A stretch of 32,611 bases of DNA from Flavobacteriaceae bacterium. Its GTDB lineage: Bacteria > Bacteroidota > Bacteroidia > Flavobacteriales > Flavobacteriaceae. Where the stretch lies: the NCBI GenBank assembly GCA_947472705.1, contig CANJDA010000003.1:1-32611 (forward strand), read 5' to 3'. Of the stretch, positions 16,483 to 24,667 are shown in pieces. The notes beneath the pieces are model-generated. The model saw only the letters and a program-made list of their open reading frames with translations. It ran no database searches and was not told where the DNA came from. The position numbers were made by a program, and so were the translations under genes. Each line of letters opens with the position of its first letter. Positions within the stretch are counted from its first letter, which is position 1.

Positions 16483-17298
16483 ATGAAGTTATTAAAATAC
16501 GTGCCTTTATTCTTATTTTGGGGAATTGTTCAGGCTCAAGAAGAAGTAGTTCACTCCGTTTATTTTGACTTTGACAAATTTGCTTTGAACGACAAACAAG
16601 TGAATGATGCGGTTGATTTTATAAAAAAAACCGATTCTACACGAATTGAAACTATACAGATTTTTGGTTATACTGATGATGTTGGGAAAGAAGCTTATAA
16701 TTATAAACTTTCAACAAAACGGGCGAATGCTATTCAGAACAAATTCATAGAAAAGGGCATCAAAAGTAAAATTATTGTTACCATTGAAGGCAAAGGACGT
16801 ATTTTGATTGACGATGACATCTTAGAAAATCTTCCCGAAAAAAGGTCTAAAAACCGACGCGTGGATGTGGTTTTAAATTTAAAACCTTTGCCAAAAATTG
16901 AAATCCCAGGATTTTATAATACCATCCAAAAACACCACATTATTGGCGACCACATTTATTTAGATAATGTTTTATTTGAAAGAGGGAGTAGTAAATTGAC
17001 TTTTAAAACCAAAACAGAGCTTGATAAAATTGCCCGATTATTACAGAAATATAAAAATTTGGAATTTGAAATTCAAGGGCATGTTTGTTGCACGCCGCCT
17101 TATCAAAAAGAAGCTATTGATTTAGATACAAAAAAGCGTCAATTATCTGTCAATAGGGCTCAATCTGTTTATAAATATTTAATTCTGAAGAAAATTGCCA
17201 AAGAACGTATGACTTTCAAAGGCTACGGAAATACTGTTCCTTTGGGCAAGGGTGCCGAATATGACCGAAGAGTTGAGTTGGTGATTTCTAAAATTTAA
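16483..17298 (+). CDS. OmpA family protein with two tandem OmpA-like domains
   Basis: A 271-residue protein: signal peptide 1-18 (FWGIVQA-Q), first OmpA-like domain about 25-132 and second about 155-270. There is no beta-barrel, so this is a small periplasmic, peptidoglycan-associated protein. Domain 1 keeps both expected diaminopimelate-contact positions (Asp in GYTDDVG at 64-65, Arg in NRRVDV at 125). Domain 2 keeps the Arg (DRRVEL) but has GHVCC (199-203) where GHTD would be, plus a PPYQKEAIDLD insertion, so its ligand binding may differ. It starts one base after the S41 stop and ends directly against the converging GNAT gene. Confidence 0.9.
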   Translation: MKLLKYVPLFLFWGIVQAQEEVVHSVYFDFDKFALNDKQVNDAVDFIKKTDSTRIETIQIFGYTDDVGKEAYNYKLSTKRANAIQNKFIEKGIKSKIIVTIEGKGRILIDDDILENLPEKRSKNRRVDVVLNLKPLPKIEIPGFYNTIQKHHIIGDHIYLDNVLFERGSSKLTFKTKTELDKIARLLQKYKNLEFEIQGHVCCTPPYQKEAIDLDTKKRQLSVNRAQSVYKYLILKKIAKERMTFKGYGNTVPLGKGAEYDRRVELVISKI

Positions 17299-17745
17299 TC
17301 AGCCGCGTTTCATTTCTATATGCGGGATATCATCTTCGAGATACATTTCGCTGGTTTGAATAAAACCGTGACTTTCATAGAATTTCTTTAAATACAATTG
17401 GGCCGAGATAGTAATCTTAGTAGCATCAAGTTGTGATTTCATAAAATAAATGGCTTCTCTCATCAAGATGTGCCCCAATTTTTTATCTCTGTAACTAGGC
17501 TTTACCACTACACGACCAATTGATGCTTGATCAAAATAATCATTGGGTTTAAACAAGCGAGCGTAGGCAACTATATGTCCACTATCTTCACCTAACAGGT
17601 GTAATGCTTTTTGATCTTTACCATCAATGTCTTGATAAACGCAATTTTGCTCAACCACAAAGACTTCACTTCGTAATTGTAGCAAATTATAAATCTCACT
17701 AACAGAAAGTGTCTCAAATCGCTTTATTTTCCATTCTAAATTCAT
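17299..17745 (-). CDS. GNAT family N-acetyltransferase, ElaA-like
   Basis: A 148-residue protein of the ElaA branch: LRSEVFVVEQNCVYQDIDG (29-47) is the family hallmark. The acetyl-CoA-binding motif A region is IGRVVVKPSYRDKKLGHILM (77-96). The substrate is unknown. It is the last gene of a minus-strand unit, 6 bases after the DUF4837 lipoprotein stop. Its stop codon abuts the stop of the converging OmpA gene with no intervening base, and no terminator hairpin is visible, so the two transcripts probably overlap at their 3' ends. Confidence 0.92.
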   Translation of the reverse strand: MNLEWKIKRFETLSVSEIYNLLQLRSEVFVVEQNCVYQDIDGKDQKALHLLGEDSGHIVAYARLFKPNDYFDQASIGRVVVKPSYRDKKLGHILMREAIYFMKSQLDATKITISAQLYLKKFYESHGFIQTSEMYLEDDIPHIEMKRG

Positions 17746-17751
17746 GCTTGT

Positions 17752-18723
17752 TTATTTTTTTATTTTAATTGATTTGATGATGGCTTCTAATTCAAACATT
17801 AAATCTCTTTTTTCTTTAGATGGTGCATAGCAAAATCCTTCAAGAACAAGAATTCGTTTGTTTTGTTTGTCAAAAATTGCATAGTTTATAAAAGGTCCTG
17901 ACATAAAATCGTTTTTCATTTGCCAAGTCCCTTTAGTTTCAAAAGTTTTATCTCCTGCTAAGTTTATTTTTGAAAAATAGGGAGAATAAGCTTCTTCGGT
18001 AACCATTACTGTTCCTTTATCTGAACCATGGATAAATCGATTACCTATAGAATCTCTGGTTTGAATAATATCTTTCACAGCATATTTTGGCCTAATACTT
18101 TTCCATGGGATTTCATAAATTATGATGCTGGTGTTGCCTCCTGTGATTTCGCTTTTGAGCCAAATGAAATTTTTACGACGCATCACATAGTCGTATTTCT
18201 TTGGGATTATCAAATCAACACCAAATTTCTTTTGAATTTTTTTAGTATTTAACAAAGAGTCTTTAAAGGTTTTTTGTTCTTGCGTTATCTCAGTGGTACG
18301 CATTTTTTGAATAATTTCAGGCGTATGGGTTTCTAAAATTTCGAGTATTTCAAAAGCGGTTTTGCCAGAAATGTGTATTGCGTTTTGAGGTGAGGCAAAT
18401 TCGTTTTCTTTGATTTCAAATTTGTTTTCAATGTCTTTCTTAATGATGATGATATTGCGGCTATCAGTAGAATAGCCTTCAAAAAGTTTTACGGGATATT
18501 GATTAATACTAAACAATGGCTCTTCTTGTGGCAAGCCTAATACTGGTGAAGCAAATTTATTTCGTATACTGTCACCTACTTCACCACTCCAAAGCTGGTC
18601 GTCTATGATTACTGAAATAGTGTTTATGGCTGCGGCAGATTCGTCAGGGAATTTATTTTTTCTATATGAGCAAGAACTCATAATAAACGAAACTGAAAGC
18701 CATAAAAAAAGGGTTTTATTCAT
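17752..18723 (-). CDS. DUF4837 family lipoprotein
   Basis: I place the start at ATG 18723 rather than an upstream TTG at 18741. This gives 323 residues beginning MNKTLFLWLSVSFIMSSCSY, a clean lipoprotein signal with Cys18. The body matches the Bacteroidetes DUF4837 pattern (DQLWSGEVGDSIRNKF, VPKKYDYVMRRKNFIWLKSE-like segment, GTWQMKNDFMSGPFINYAI, VLEGFCYAPSKEKRDLMFELEAIIKSI). Function is unknown; it is probably anchored in the periplasm or outer membrane. It lies 38 bases downstream of the LysM transglycosylase gene and 6 bases upstream of the GNAT gene. Confidence 0.88.
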   Translation of the reverse strand: MNKTLFLWLSVSFIMSSCSYRKNKFPDESAAAINTISVIIDDQLWSGEVGDSIRNKFASPVLGLPQEEPLFSINQYPVKLFEGYSTDSRNIIIIKKDIENKFEIKENEFASPQNAIHISGKTAFEILEILETHTPEIIQKMRTTEITQEQKTFKDSLLNTKKIQKKFGVDLIIPKKYDYVMRRKNFIWLKSEITGGNTSIIIYEIPWKSIRPKYAVKDIIQTRDSIGNRFIHGSDKGTVMVTEEAYSPYFSKINLAGDKTFETKGTWQMKNDFMSGPFINYAIFDKQNKRILVLEGFCYAPSKEKRDLMFELEAIIKSIKIKK

Positions 18724-18761
18724 AACAGAAATAAAACCCAAATTTATAGAAGATTTTCGGA

Positions 18762-21011
18762 TTAACCGTTAATTTTTAACTTCATGCCTGGTTTTAAACT
18801 TTCGTTTTTAATACCGTTCCATTTTTTAATATCAGAAGCAGTTACATTATATTTTTTAGCAATGCTGAATAAAGAGTCGCCTTTTTTCACATAATATAAT
18901 TTTACTTCGTCTCTTTCGTTAGCTGTTAAGCTTTCTTTTTTAGAAGATTTTGGTTCGTTAATGGCTACTTCTTTTTTAGAAACGGTTAGTGATGTTCCCA
19001 CTTTAATGTTGTTATCTTCAAGTCCGTTCCATTCTTTAATATCATCGATGCTACTGTTGAACTTGTGTGCAATGCTTCCAATGTTATCGCCTTTTTTAAC
19101 TTTATATTCTACGATTTTAGTCTCTGTTTTTGGTTCATCTGCTTTGGTTGTTTCTTCATTATTGGCCAATGCTATTTTAGAGCCTAATTGCACATTCAAG
19201 TCTTCAAGGTTGTTCCATTTTTTTAAATCTTCTAAACTAACATTGAATTTTTTTGCGATACTAAATAAGTTATCCCCCTTTTGTACTTGATAATAATCTT
19301 TTGGGTTTTGTGCTTCGTTATTATCTGTATCGTTTGAGGCAATACTAGTTTCAACTTTAGAATCTAAAGGTTGTTTTCCTTTCACTTCTTTTCTAACAAT
19401 TGAAACTACTTTTTCGTTTTTGATAATTTTTAAATTGGCTCCTAAAGCAATATTATTGCCTTTGATGTGGTTCCATTTTTTTACTTCAGCTACTGTCACT
19501 CCGTATTTATCAGATATCTCACCTAAGTTATCTCCTTTTTTAACTTTATGGAATTTGATTACATCTTTAAATGAAATCACTTTTTCTTCTTTGAAAACTT
19601 TAGCTGTATTTGAAGCTAAAGCTGAAGTTTCTTTCACAGAAATTATATCTGGTTTTACCACTTTTTTATCATTAGAGGCTATAGCTTCTACTGTATAAAT
19701 TTTTAGTTTTTTTCCAACAGGAGCTTTACTACTTCTAAGATGGTTCCATTTTTTTAAATCGGACATGGCTATACCATATTGAGATGAAATCTCACTTAGG
19801 CTATCTCCTCTCCTCACTCGGTGATATTTCAATCTTGATTTTGTAGTGCTAATAGAATCTCTTGAGGCCAACATGCTTTCATAGGGTCTTTCTCTTCGGC
19901 TTTCTTCGTATTGTACATAAGCATAAATCTTATCTTCATTCGAAGTAAACACTGCTATTTTATCTATTGGCAATCTTAAAAAATGATCTTCTCCAGTTAT
20001 AAAAGGAATAACTTCTCTTTTGTATGATGGATTTAAGAATTGTAATTCTGCTACTGGAACATCCAATAATTGTGAAATTTGTTTGAATGTCATTGTGTTT
20101 TTGATCATTATCGTGTCTGTTGCGAAATGATTTGCAATGGCTTTATCAGGCTGAATACCGTGCTCTTTGTGGTATTCGAAAATATACATGGTTGCTAAGA
20201 ATGCTGGTAAATATCCTTGAGTTTCTTTTGGTAAATATTTTCTAATATTCCAATAATTTTGTTGTCCTCCAGAGCGTCTTATAGCTTTTGCTACATTACC
20301 TGGTCCTGAGTTGTAGGATGCTAATACTAAATCCCAATCACCAAATATTTTGTACATGTTGTTCATGTATTGGGTAGCAGCATTACTTGATTTTAATGGG
20401 TCGTTTCTGTCATCAACATAGGTGTTGATGTTAAGATTGTATTGTTTTCCCGTTTGGTACATAAACTGCCATAAACCTGTAGCGCCTACTCTGGAAACTG
20501 CTCTAGGGTTTAAGGCCGATTCTACTACCGATAAATATTTTATTTCTAAGGGAATATTTTGTGAGGCTAAAGACTCTTCAAACATTGGGAAATAAAACTG
20601 TGAAATTCCCATTAAGCGTTCGAAAGTTCTTTTTCTGTTTTTTAAAAATGACTTGATTACGTTTTCTAGGCCTTGATTGTATTCAATGTTGAAGGGCGAT
20701 TTCTCGTCCATTTTCTTAAGTCTTTCTTTTAAAAGCGCTGTTGGTAATTCATAGTCTACTTTTTCATCTACATTGATGTTTTTAATATCAAGAGATAATT
20801 CGTCATACAAATCCAAGCTGGCTAATTCTTTCATCCAAAGGCTATCAATACAAGAAGCTATTTTGTCGTGAACAAAAGTGGCTTTGATAGAATCTAAGAC
20901 TTGTTTATTTGATAAATCTTTTTTGAACGGTGCAATACTTAGGTCGTCTTGTGCAAAAATTGCCGTAGATGCCAATAGTAGGGCTAACGTTATTATTTTT
21001 TTAATATTCAT
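18762..21011 (-). CDS. Membrane-bound lytic murein transglycosylase D-like, five LysM domains
   Basis: A 749-residue exported enzyme (signal peptide 1-20, TAIFA-Q). The SLT catalytic domain spans about 135-275 with the catalytic Glu164 in SVVESALNPRAVSRVGATGLWQF and the conserved ASYNSGPGNV at 231-240. Five LysM domains follow at about 395-439, 486-530, 572-615, 634-677 and 704-748, each with a V/KKGDxLxxI start and a xLKKWN-type centre, joined by Ser/Lys/Glu-rich linkers. It cleaves glycan strands of peptidoglycan; LysM domains bind GlcNAc. Five is more than the two or three usual in MltD. It opens the operon running into DUF4837 and GNAT genes. A 9-bp inverted repeat lies about 40 bases upstream. 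Confidence 0.95.
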   Translation of the reverse strand: MNIKKIITLALLLASTAIFAQDDLSIAPFKKDLSNKQVLDSIKATFVHDKIASCIDSLWMKELASLDLYDELSLDIKNINVDEKVDYELPTALLKERLKKMDEKSPFNIEYNQGLENVIKSFLKNRKRTFERLMGISQFYFPMFEESLASQNIPLEIKYLSVVESALNPRAVSRVGATGLWQFMYQTGKQYNLNINTYVDDRNDPLKSSNAATQYMNNMYKIFGDWDLVLASYNSGPGNVAKAIRRSGGQQNYWNIRKYLPKETQGYLPAFLATMYIFEYHKEHGIQPDKAIANHFATDTIMIKNTMTFKQISQLLDVPVAELQFLNPSYKREVIPFITGEDHFLRLPIDKIAVFTSNEDKIYAYVQYEESRRERPYESMLASRDSISTTKSRLKYHRVRRGDSLSEISSQYGIAMSDLKKWNHLRSSKAPVGKKLKIYTVEAIASNDKKVVKPDIISVKETSALASNTAKVFKEEKVISFKDVIKFHKVKKGDNLGEISDKYGVTVAEVKKWNHIKGNNIALGANLKIIKNEKVVSIVRKEVKGKQPLDSKVETSIASNDTDNNEAQNPKDYYQVQKGDNLFSIAKKFNVSLEDLKKWNNLEDLNVQLGSKIALANNEETTKADEPKTETKIVEYKVKKGDNIGSIAHKFNSSIDDIKEWNGLEDNNIKVGTSLTVSKKEVAINEPKSSKKESLTANERDEVKLYYVKKGDSLFSIAKKYNVTASDIKKWNGIKNESLKPGMKLKING

Positions 21012-21047
21012 ATATTTTGGTATAATTGGTATTTGTCAAATTTTTGG

Positions 21048-21072
21048 GTTGTAAACCTTACTTGTTTACAAC
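21048..21072. repeat. Perfect 9-bp inverted repeat upstream of the LysM transglycosylase gene
   Basis: GTTGTAAAC (21048-21056), 7-base spacer, GTTTACAAC (21064-21072). It sits between pgk (ends 21108) and the transglycosylase start (21011). No T-run follows on either strand, so it is not an intrinsic terminator. It could be an operator for a dimeric regulator or a leader hairpin. Confidence 0.5.
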
Positions 21073-21107
21073 GTAAATACTTGTATTTTATTATGTTGCT
21101 TATAAAA

Positions 21108-22295
21108 TTAATTCATAATAGCTGCAATTCCTGGAAGTACTCTTCCTTCTAACATTTCTAACATGGCGCCACCGCCGGTAGATACATAACTCATTTTATC
21201 TTCTAATCCGAATTGTTTTACTGCTGCTACCGAATCTCCACCTCCTACTAGTGAGAATGTGCCATTTGCTGTAGCTTCGGCTATATAATTTCCTAAGGCA
21301 ATTGTTCCTTTTGCAAAGTTTTCCATTTCAAAAACACCTAGGGGGCCGTTCCAAAGAATGGTTTTTGAGGCCATGATTACTTCTTTGAAATTTTCCAAAG
21401 ATTTTGGTCCGGCATCTAATCCTTGCCAACCTTCCGGGATTTCACGAACATCAACTATTTGTGTATTGGCATCATTTGAAAAGGCATCAGCTGCAATTAC
21501 ATCAACAGGGATGTGAATTTGAACGTTTTTTTGTTTGGCTAAGCGCAAAATTTCTAATGCTAATTCTTGTTTATCATCTTCACAGATTGAATTTCCAATT
21601 TTTCCTCCTAACGCTTTTACAAAAGTGAATGTCATTCCGCCACCAATAATCATGTGGTCTACTTTGTCTAAAATGTTTTCGATAACTGTGATTTTAGAAG
21701 ATACTTTTGAACCTCCTAGTACTGCAGTTACTGGTTTTACCGAGTTATTTAATACACGGTTTAAGCTTTCTATTTCTTTAGCTAAAAGTAATCCGAAACA
21801 TTTGTTGTTCTCGAAAAACTTAGCGATTATGGTTGTAGATGCATGGGCTCTGTGAGCTGTTCCGAAAGCATCGTTTACATATATATCTCCAAGTGATGCT
21901 AATTCTTTGGCGAAATTTTCATCACCTGCTTCTTCTTCTTTGTAAAAACGAAGGTTTTCTAAAAGTAAAACTTCGCCTTGCTTTAAGTTTAGGGCTGCTT
22001 TTTGAGCTATATCCCCTCTACAATCGGGGGCAAATTGAACTGTTATTCCTAAAACTTCTGAGCATTTTGCTGCTATATGTCTTAGTGAAAACTGGTCTTC
22101 TTTTCCTTTGGGTCTCCCTAGATGTGACATCAAAATTACACTTCCTCCTTCGGCTAAAATGGCATCAATGGTGGGCTTTGCGGCTTCAATTCGAGTAGCA
22201 TCGGTCACGTTGAAATTTTCGTCTAAAGGAACGTTAAAGTCTACGCGAATAATGGCTTTTTTTCCATTGAAATTAAAATCCTGAAGTGTTTTCAT
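21108..22295 (-). CDS. pgk: Phosphoglycerate kinase
   Basis: A 395-residue enzyme of standard bacterial length. RVDFNVPL (17-24) and SHLGRPKG (57-64) are the N-domain substrate motifs; VNDAFGTAHRAHAS marks the hinge-proximal region; GGGDSVAAVKQFG near the C-terminus binds the nucleotide phosphates. It makes ATP and 3-phosphoglycerate in glycolysis, in the cytoplasm. A consensus TATATTTG box about 30 bases upstream provides a promoter, so it need not depend on the XRE gene upstream. It is 96 bases before the transglycosylase gene. Confidence 0.97.
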   Translation of the reverse strand: MKTLQDFNFNGKKAIIRVDFNVPLDENFNVTDATRIEAAKPTIDAILAEGGSVILMSHLGRPKGKEDQFSLRHIAAKCSEVLGITVQFAPDCRGDIAQKAALNLKQGEVLLLENLRFYKEEEAGDENFAKELASLGDIYVNDAFGTAHRAHASTTIIAKFFENNKCFGLLLAKEIESLNRVLNNSVKPVTAVLGGSKVSSKITVIENILDKVDHMIIGGGMTFTFVKALGGKIGNSICEDDKQELALEILRLAKQKNVQIHIPVDVIAADAFSNDANTQIVDVREIPEGWQGLDAGPKSLENFKEVIMASKTILWNGPLGVFEMENFAKGTIALGNYIAEATANGTFSLVGGGDSVAAVKQFGLEDKMSYVSTGGGAMLEMLEGRVLPGIAAIMN

Positions 22296-22323
22296 TTGGC
22301 TTTATGGTGTGTTTGAATCTCTG

Positions 22324-22331
22324 CAAATATA
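22324..22331 (-). promoter_or_regulatory. Putative -7 promoter box for pgk
   Basis: The minus strand reads TATATTTG, a full match to TAnnTTTG, placing transcription start about 20-25 bases upstream of the pgk ATG at 22295. No exact TTG is present at the -33 position. Confidence 0.55.
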
Positions 22332-22448
22332 GTAAAATATAATTTCATCGGTCTTTTTTGTGCTTTTATCGATGATTTTTAAGAAAATTTTAAGGTTTAT
22401 CGAATTAATTTTCAATTGATTACAAAAGAAAGGTGGTTGTTTTGCTTT

Positions 22449-22805
22449 TTATTGTTTTGGGTTATTTAGTTCATCTATGTAATTGTTTATTTGTTGGATT
22501 TTTTCGAAGGGAAGTTGTTTTATTTTTTGGGTTATGGTTTGACTAGCCTTTTTTTGTATTAGTTTATGCATCGGATGTTCATCGGGAGTATTGCTATTTT
22601 TATCGGGAATCCAAACAAAAAGATCATCTATGGTACAATGGAGTTGGAGACATATTTTTTCAAGGTATTTAAATGGGATGCTCTTGACATTGTTGTTTAA
22701 TAATCGGCTAGCTGTGTAATACGGTATTTCGCATTGATGAAGAAATTTATTAGTATTTTCAATGCCTTTGCTTTGTAATGCCTGTTGGAGGTTTAGTTTT
22801 AACAT
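22449..22805 (-). CDS. XRE/Cro-C1-type helix-turn-helix regulator
   Basis: A 118-residue protein. Residues 5-65 fit a Cro/C1-type HTH domain: a helix LNLQQALQSKGI, the turn-helix IPYYTASRLLNNNVKSIPFKYLEKICLQLHC, then the common ending TIDDLFVW. The C-terminal 50 residues are polar and helical (KASQTITQKIKQLPFEKIQQINNYIDEL), perhaps a dimerisation segment. It probably binds DNA in the cytoplasm; the target is unknown. It is divergent from holB and upstream of pgk, which has its own promoter. The start overlaps the end of a start-less open frame on the same strand (22799-22987). Confidence 0.82.
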   Translation of the reverse strand: MLKLNLQQALQSKGIENTNKFLHQCEIPYYTASRLLNNNVKSIPFKYLEKICLQLHCTIDDLFVWIPDKNSNTPDEHPMHKLIQKKASQTITQKIKQLPFEKIQQINNYIDELNNPKQ

Positions 22806-22987
22806 TTTACTATTTCTTTTAAGGATATACTTGTTTTGGTTTTTGCAAAAACTGTTCCATTTTTAATATGGCTTATTTCGTATTGACTAACATCTGTTTT
22901 ATATATTGATTTGTAGGTTTCGTATTGTGATTTGCTTTTGATGTTTTGTGTAAAAGAGGTTTTGATATTTGCAATATTTATTTCGAT
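22799..22987 (-). other. Start-less open reading frame overlapping the XRE gene start; rest of this intergenic region
   Basis: On the minus strand, 62 sense codons run without a stop from 22987 to a TAA at 22799-22801. The ending (TSISLKEIVKC) overlaps the XRE gene start in ATGTTAA. The middle (SQYETYKSIYKTDVSQYEIS) has protein-like composition. It contains no ATG, GTG or TTG, so it is either chance openness in AT-rich DNA or a remnant of a longer gene. Two TTCGTATTG direct repeats lie inside it on the plus strand. Apart from this frame and the holB promoter box, the 257-base gap between the XRE gene and holB shows nothing that I can name. Confidence 0.2.
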
Positions 22988-23050
22988 TTATGCAAAACAG
23001 GTAATGGTTTGAGTCTGGAGGTTATATTTCAGATAGCAAAATATTTCTTC

Positions 23051-23058
23051 TATATTTG
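23051..23058 (+). promoter_or_regulatory. Possible -7 promoter box directly in front of holB
   Basis: TATATTTG matches TAnnTTTG fully and ends only 4 bases before the ATG at 23063. If it is used, transcription would start at or just after the initiation codon, giving a leaderless or nearly leaderless mRNA; it may otherwise be a chance match. No TTG is well placed upstream. Confidence 0.3.
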
Positions 23059-23062
23059 CTTT

Positions 23063-24214
23063 ATGCAGTTTTCTGAAATACTTGGACAGGATTATATTAA
23101 AAACCATTTGGTTAAGAGTGCTTTAGCGGGTAGGATTCCGCATGCACAATTGTTTATTGGGCCAGAAGGTTGTGGTACTTTAGCAATGGCTGTGGCTTAT
23201 GCTCAGTTTGTGTTGTGTAACAATGTGGGTACAGAAAATAGTGGCGGGAATGAGAGTTGTAACTTAAAATTTCAATCGCTTTCGCATCCTGATTTGCATT
23301 TTGTATATCCTAATGTAGCTAATGAGGATGTGAAATCTAAACCAAAGAGTGCTGATTTTATAATGGATTGGCGAGAGTTTTTGATGGCGAATCCTTATGG
23401 GGGTTTGTTTGATTGGTATAAGCATTTGGGTGTTCAGAATAAGCAAGGAGAAATTCGGGTAGATGATGCGCAGGATATTTTGAAGTCATTGGCGCTTAAA
23501 TCGTATGAGGGAGGTTATAAAATTATGATTGTTTGGATGGCGGATAAGCTTAATATTGCTGCTTCGAATAAATTATTGAAGCTATTAGAAGAGCCACCTG
23601 AAAAGACTTTGTTTCTTTTGATTTCGGAAAATGAAGAAGACATTATACAAACGATACGATCGCGTTGTCAAGTATTGCATTTTGGGGCATTACCCGAAGC
23701 AGTAATTGCAAAAGCGATGCGAGAAAAGTATTTTTTGGATGAGGCATCAGCAGTAAAAGTGGCACATCAGGCGCAAGGAAATTATAATAAGGCTTTGCAT
23801 ATTTTGAATAATGACACGGATGATTTACCATTTGAAAAATGGTTTGTGGATTGGGTTAGAGCGGCTTTTAGAGCAAAGGGAAATGCGGCAGCGATACAGG
23901 ATTTAATATTATGGAGTGAAGAAATTGCCGGTTTGGGGCGAGAAGGACAAAAGCAGTTTCTAAATTATTGTATCATGATGTTTCGACAAGCATTATTGAT
24001 GAATTATGGAACTGGAAAATTGGTTTATTTTGAGCCTAGTGTTGAGAAATTTCGATTAGAAAATTTTGCTCCTTTTGTAAATGGTGCAAACATAAATGGT
24101 ATTTTTAAAGAGCTTTCGGATGCTATTTACCATATTGAAAGGAATGGAAATGCTAAAATTATTTTGACTGATTTATCTATAAAACTTACGCGTTTAATTC
24201 ATAAAAATGAATAG
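23063..24214 (+). CDS. holB: DNA polymerase III delta-prime subunit (clamp loader)
   Basis: Start chosen at ATG 23063 (MQFSEILGQDYIKNHL), giving 383 residues; an upstream ATG at 22946 would add 39 residues unlike the family. The N-terminal ATPase-like fold has a degenerate P-loop GPEGCGTL (no Lys), as expected for delta-prime, which does not hydrolyse ATP. KIMIVWMADKLNIAASNKLLKLLEEPP is the conserved Walker B/helix region, and TIRSRCQ carries the SRC arginine-finger motif. The protein is part of the complex that loads the sliding clamp at replication forks. The doxX-like gene follows after 2 bases and is probably co-transcribed. Confidence 0.92.
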   Translation: MQFSEILGQDYIKNHLVKSALAGRIPHAQLFIGPEGCGTLAMAVAYAQFVLCNNVGTENSGGNESCNLKFQSLSHPDLHFVYPNVANEDVKSKPKSADFIMDWREFLMANPYGGLFDWYKHLGVQNKQGEIRVDDAQDILKSLALKSYEGGYKIMIVWMADKLNIAASNKLLKLLEEPPEKTLFLLISENEEDIIQTIRSRCQVLHFGALPEAVIAKAMREKYFLDEASAVKVAHQAQGNYNKALHILNNDTDDLPFEKWFVDWVRAAFRAKGNAAAIQDLILWSEEIAGLGREGQKQFLNYCIMMFRQALLMNYGTGKLVYFEPSVEKFRLENFAPFVNGANINGIFKELSDAIYHIERNGNAKIILTDLSIKLTRLIHKNE

Positions 24215-24216
24215 AT

Positions 24217-24600
24217 ATGAATAATACAGCTTCAATATTAGTGCTTGTTTTTTTGGCTGTTACCTTTATACAATCGGCCTATGATAAGGTTTTTGGTTGG
24301 CAGGAGAATGTGGATTGGCTTAAAGGACATTTTGCAAAGACAGTATTAAAAGATTTTGTCCCAATGGCTTTGATTATATTGGTTGTTTTGGAATTGATAA
24401 CAGGCGTTTTGACTCTAGCTGGTTGTGTTGAATTACTAGTGAATGGTGGTAGAACTTTTGGTTTTTATGGTGCTGTTTTTTCTAGTATTACATTGATATT
24501 GATGCTTTTAGGCCAGCGATTGGCTAAGGATTATGATGGTGCACGAACTGTTGCCATTTATTTTATTCCTTCTATATTGGCTGTATTTTGGTTGAGTTAA
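24217..24600 (+). CDS. DoxX family integral membrane protein
   Basis: A 127-residue protein with four hydrophobic segments (about 6-22, 48-70, 78-100, 108-126), the layout of the DoxX/DoxD superfamily. The N-terminal QSAYDKVFGWQENVDWLKGHF is typical of the Bacteroidetes branch. The molecular function of these proteins is poorly known; some are linked to redox or thiosulfate metabolism, but nothing here indicates a substrate. It begins 2 bases after the holB stop and is followed by a strong terminator. Confidence 0.85.
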   Translation: MNNTASILVLVFLAVTFIQSAYDKVFGWQENVDWLKGHFAKTVLKDFVPMALIILVVLELITGVLTLAGCVELLVNGGRTFGFYGAVFSSITLILMLLGQRLAKDYDGARTVAIYFIPSILAVFWLS

Positions 24601-24615
24601 ATCAGTCTACTTCAT

Positions 24616-24649
24616 AAAAAAAGCCTCGTAAATATCGAGGCTTTTTTTT
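24616..24649. terminator. Bidirectional rho-independent terminator between doxX-like and ompH-like genes
   Basis: AAAAAAAGCCTCG (24616-24628), 7-base loop TAAATAT, CGAGGCTTTTTTT (24636-24648). The GC core of six pairs is flanked by A and T runs on both sides, so it can end the holB-doxX transcript on the plus strand and the ompH-like transcript on the minus strand, which converge here. Confidence 0.92.
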
Positions 24650-24667
24650 AGGATTGACTAAGAGAGA

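Noticed and set aside
18724..18741. Longer DUF4837 start at TTG 18741
   Set aside because: ATG at 18723 gives a clean lipoprotein signal; the upstream residues add nothing.
22946..23062. N-terminal extension of holB from an upstream ATG
   Set aside because: The extra 39 residues do not resemble the family, whereas MQFSEILGQDYIKNHL at 23063 is the normal start.
23159..23182. Degenerate P-loop in holB (GPEGCGTL, no Lys)
   Set aside because: Delta-prime subunits typically lack a functional Walker A Lys, so this is expected.
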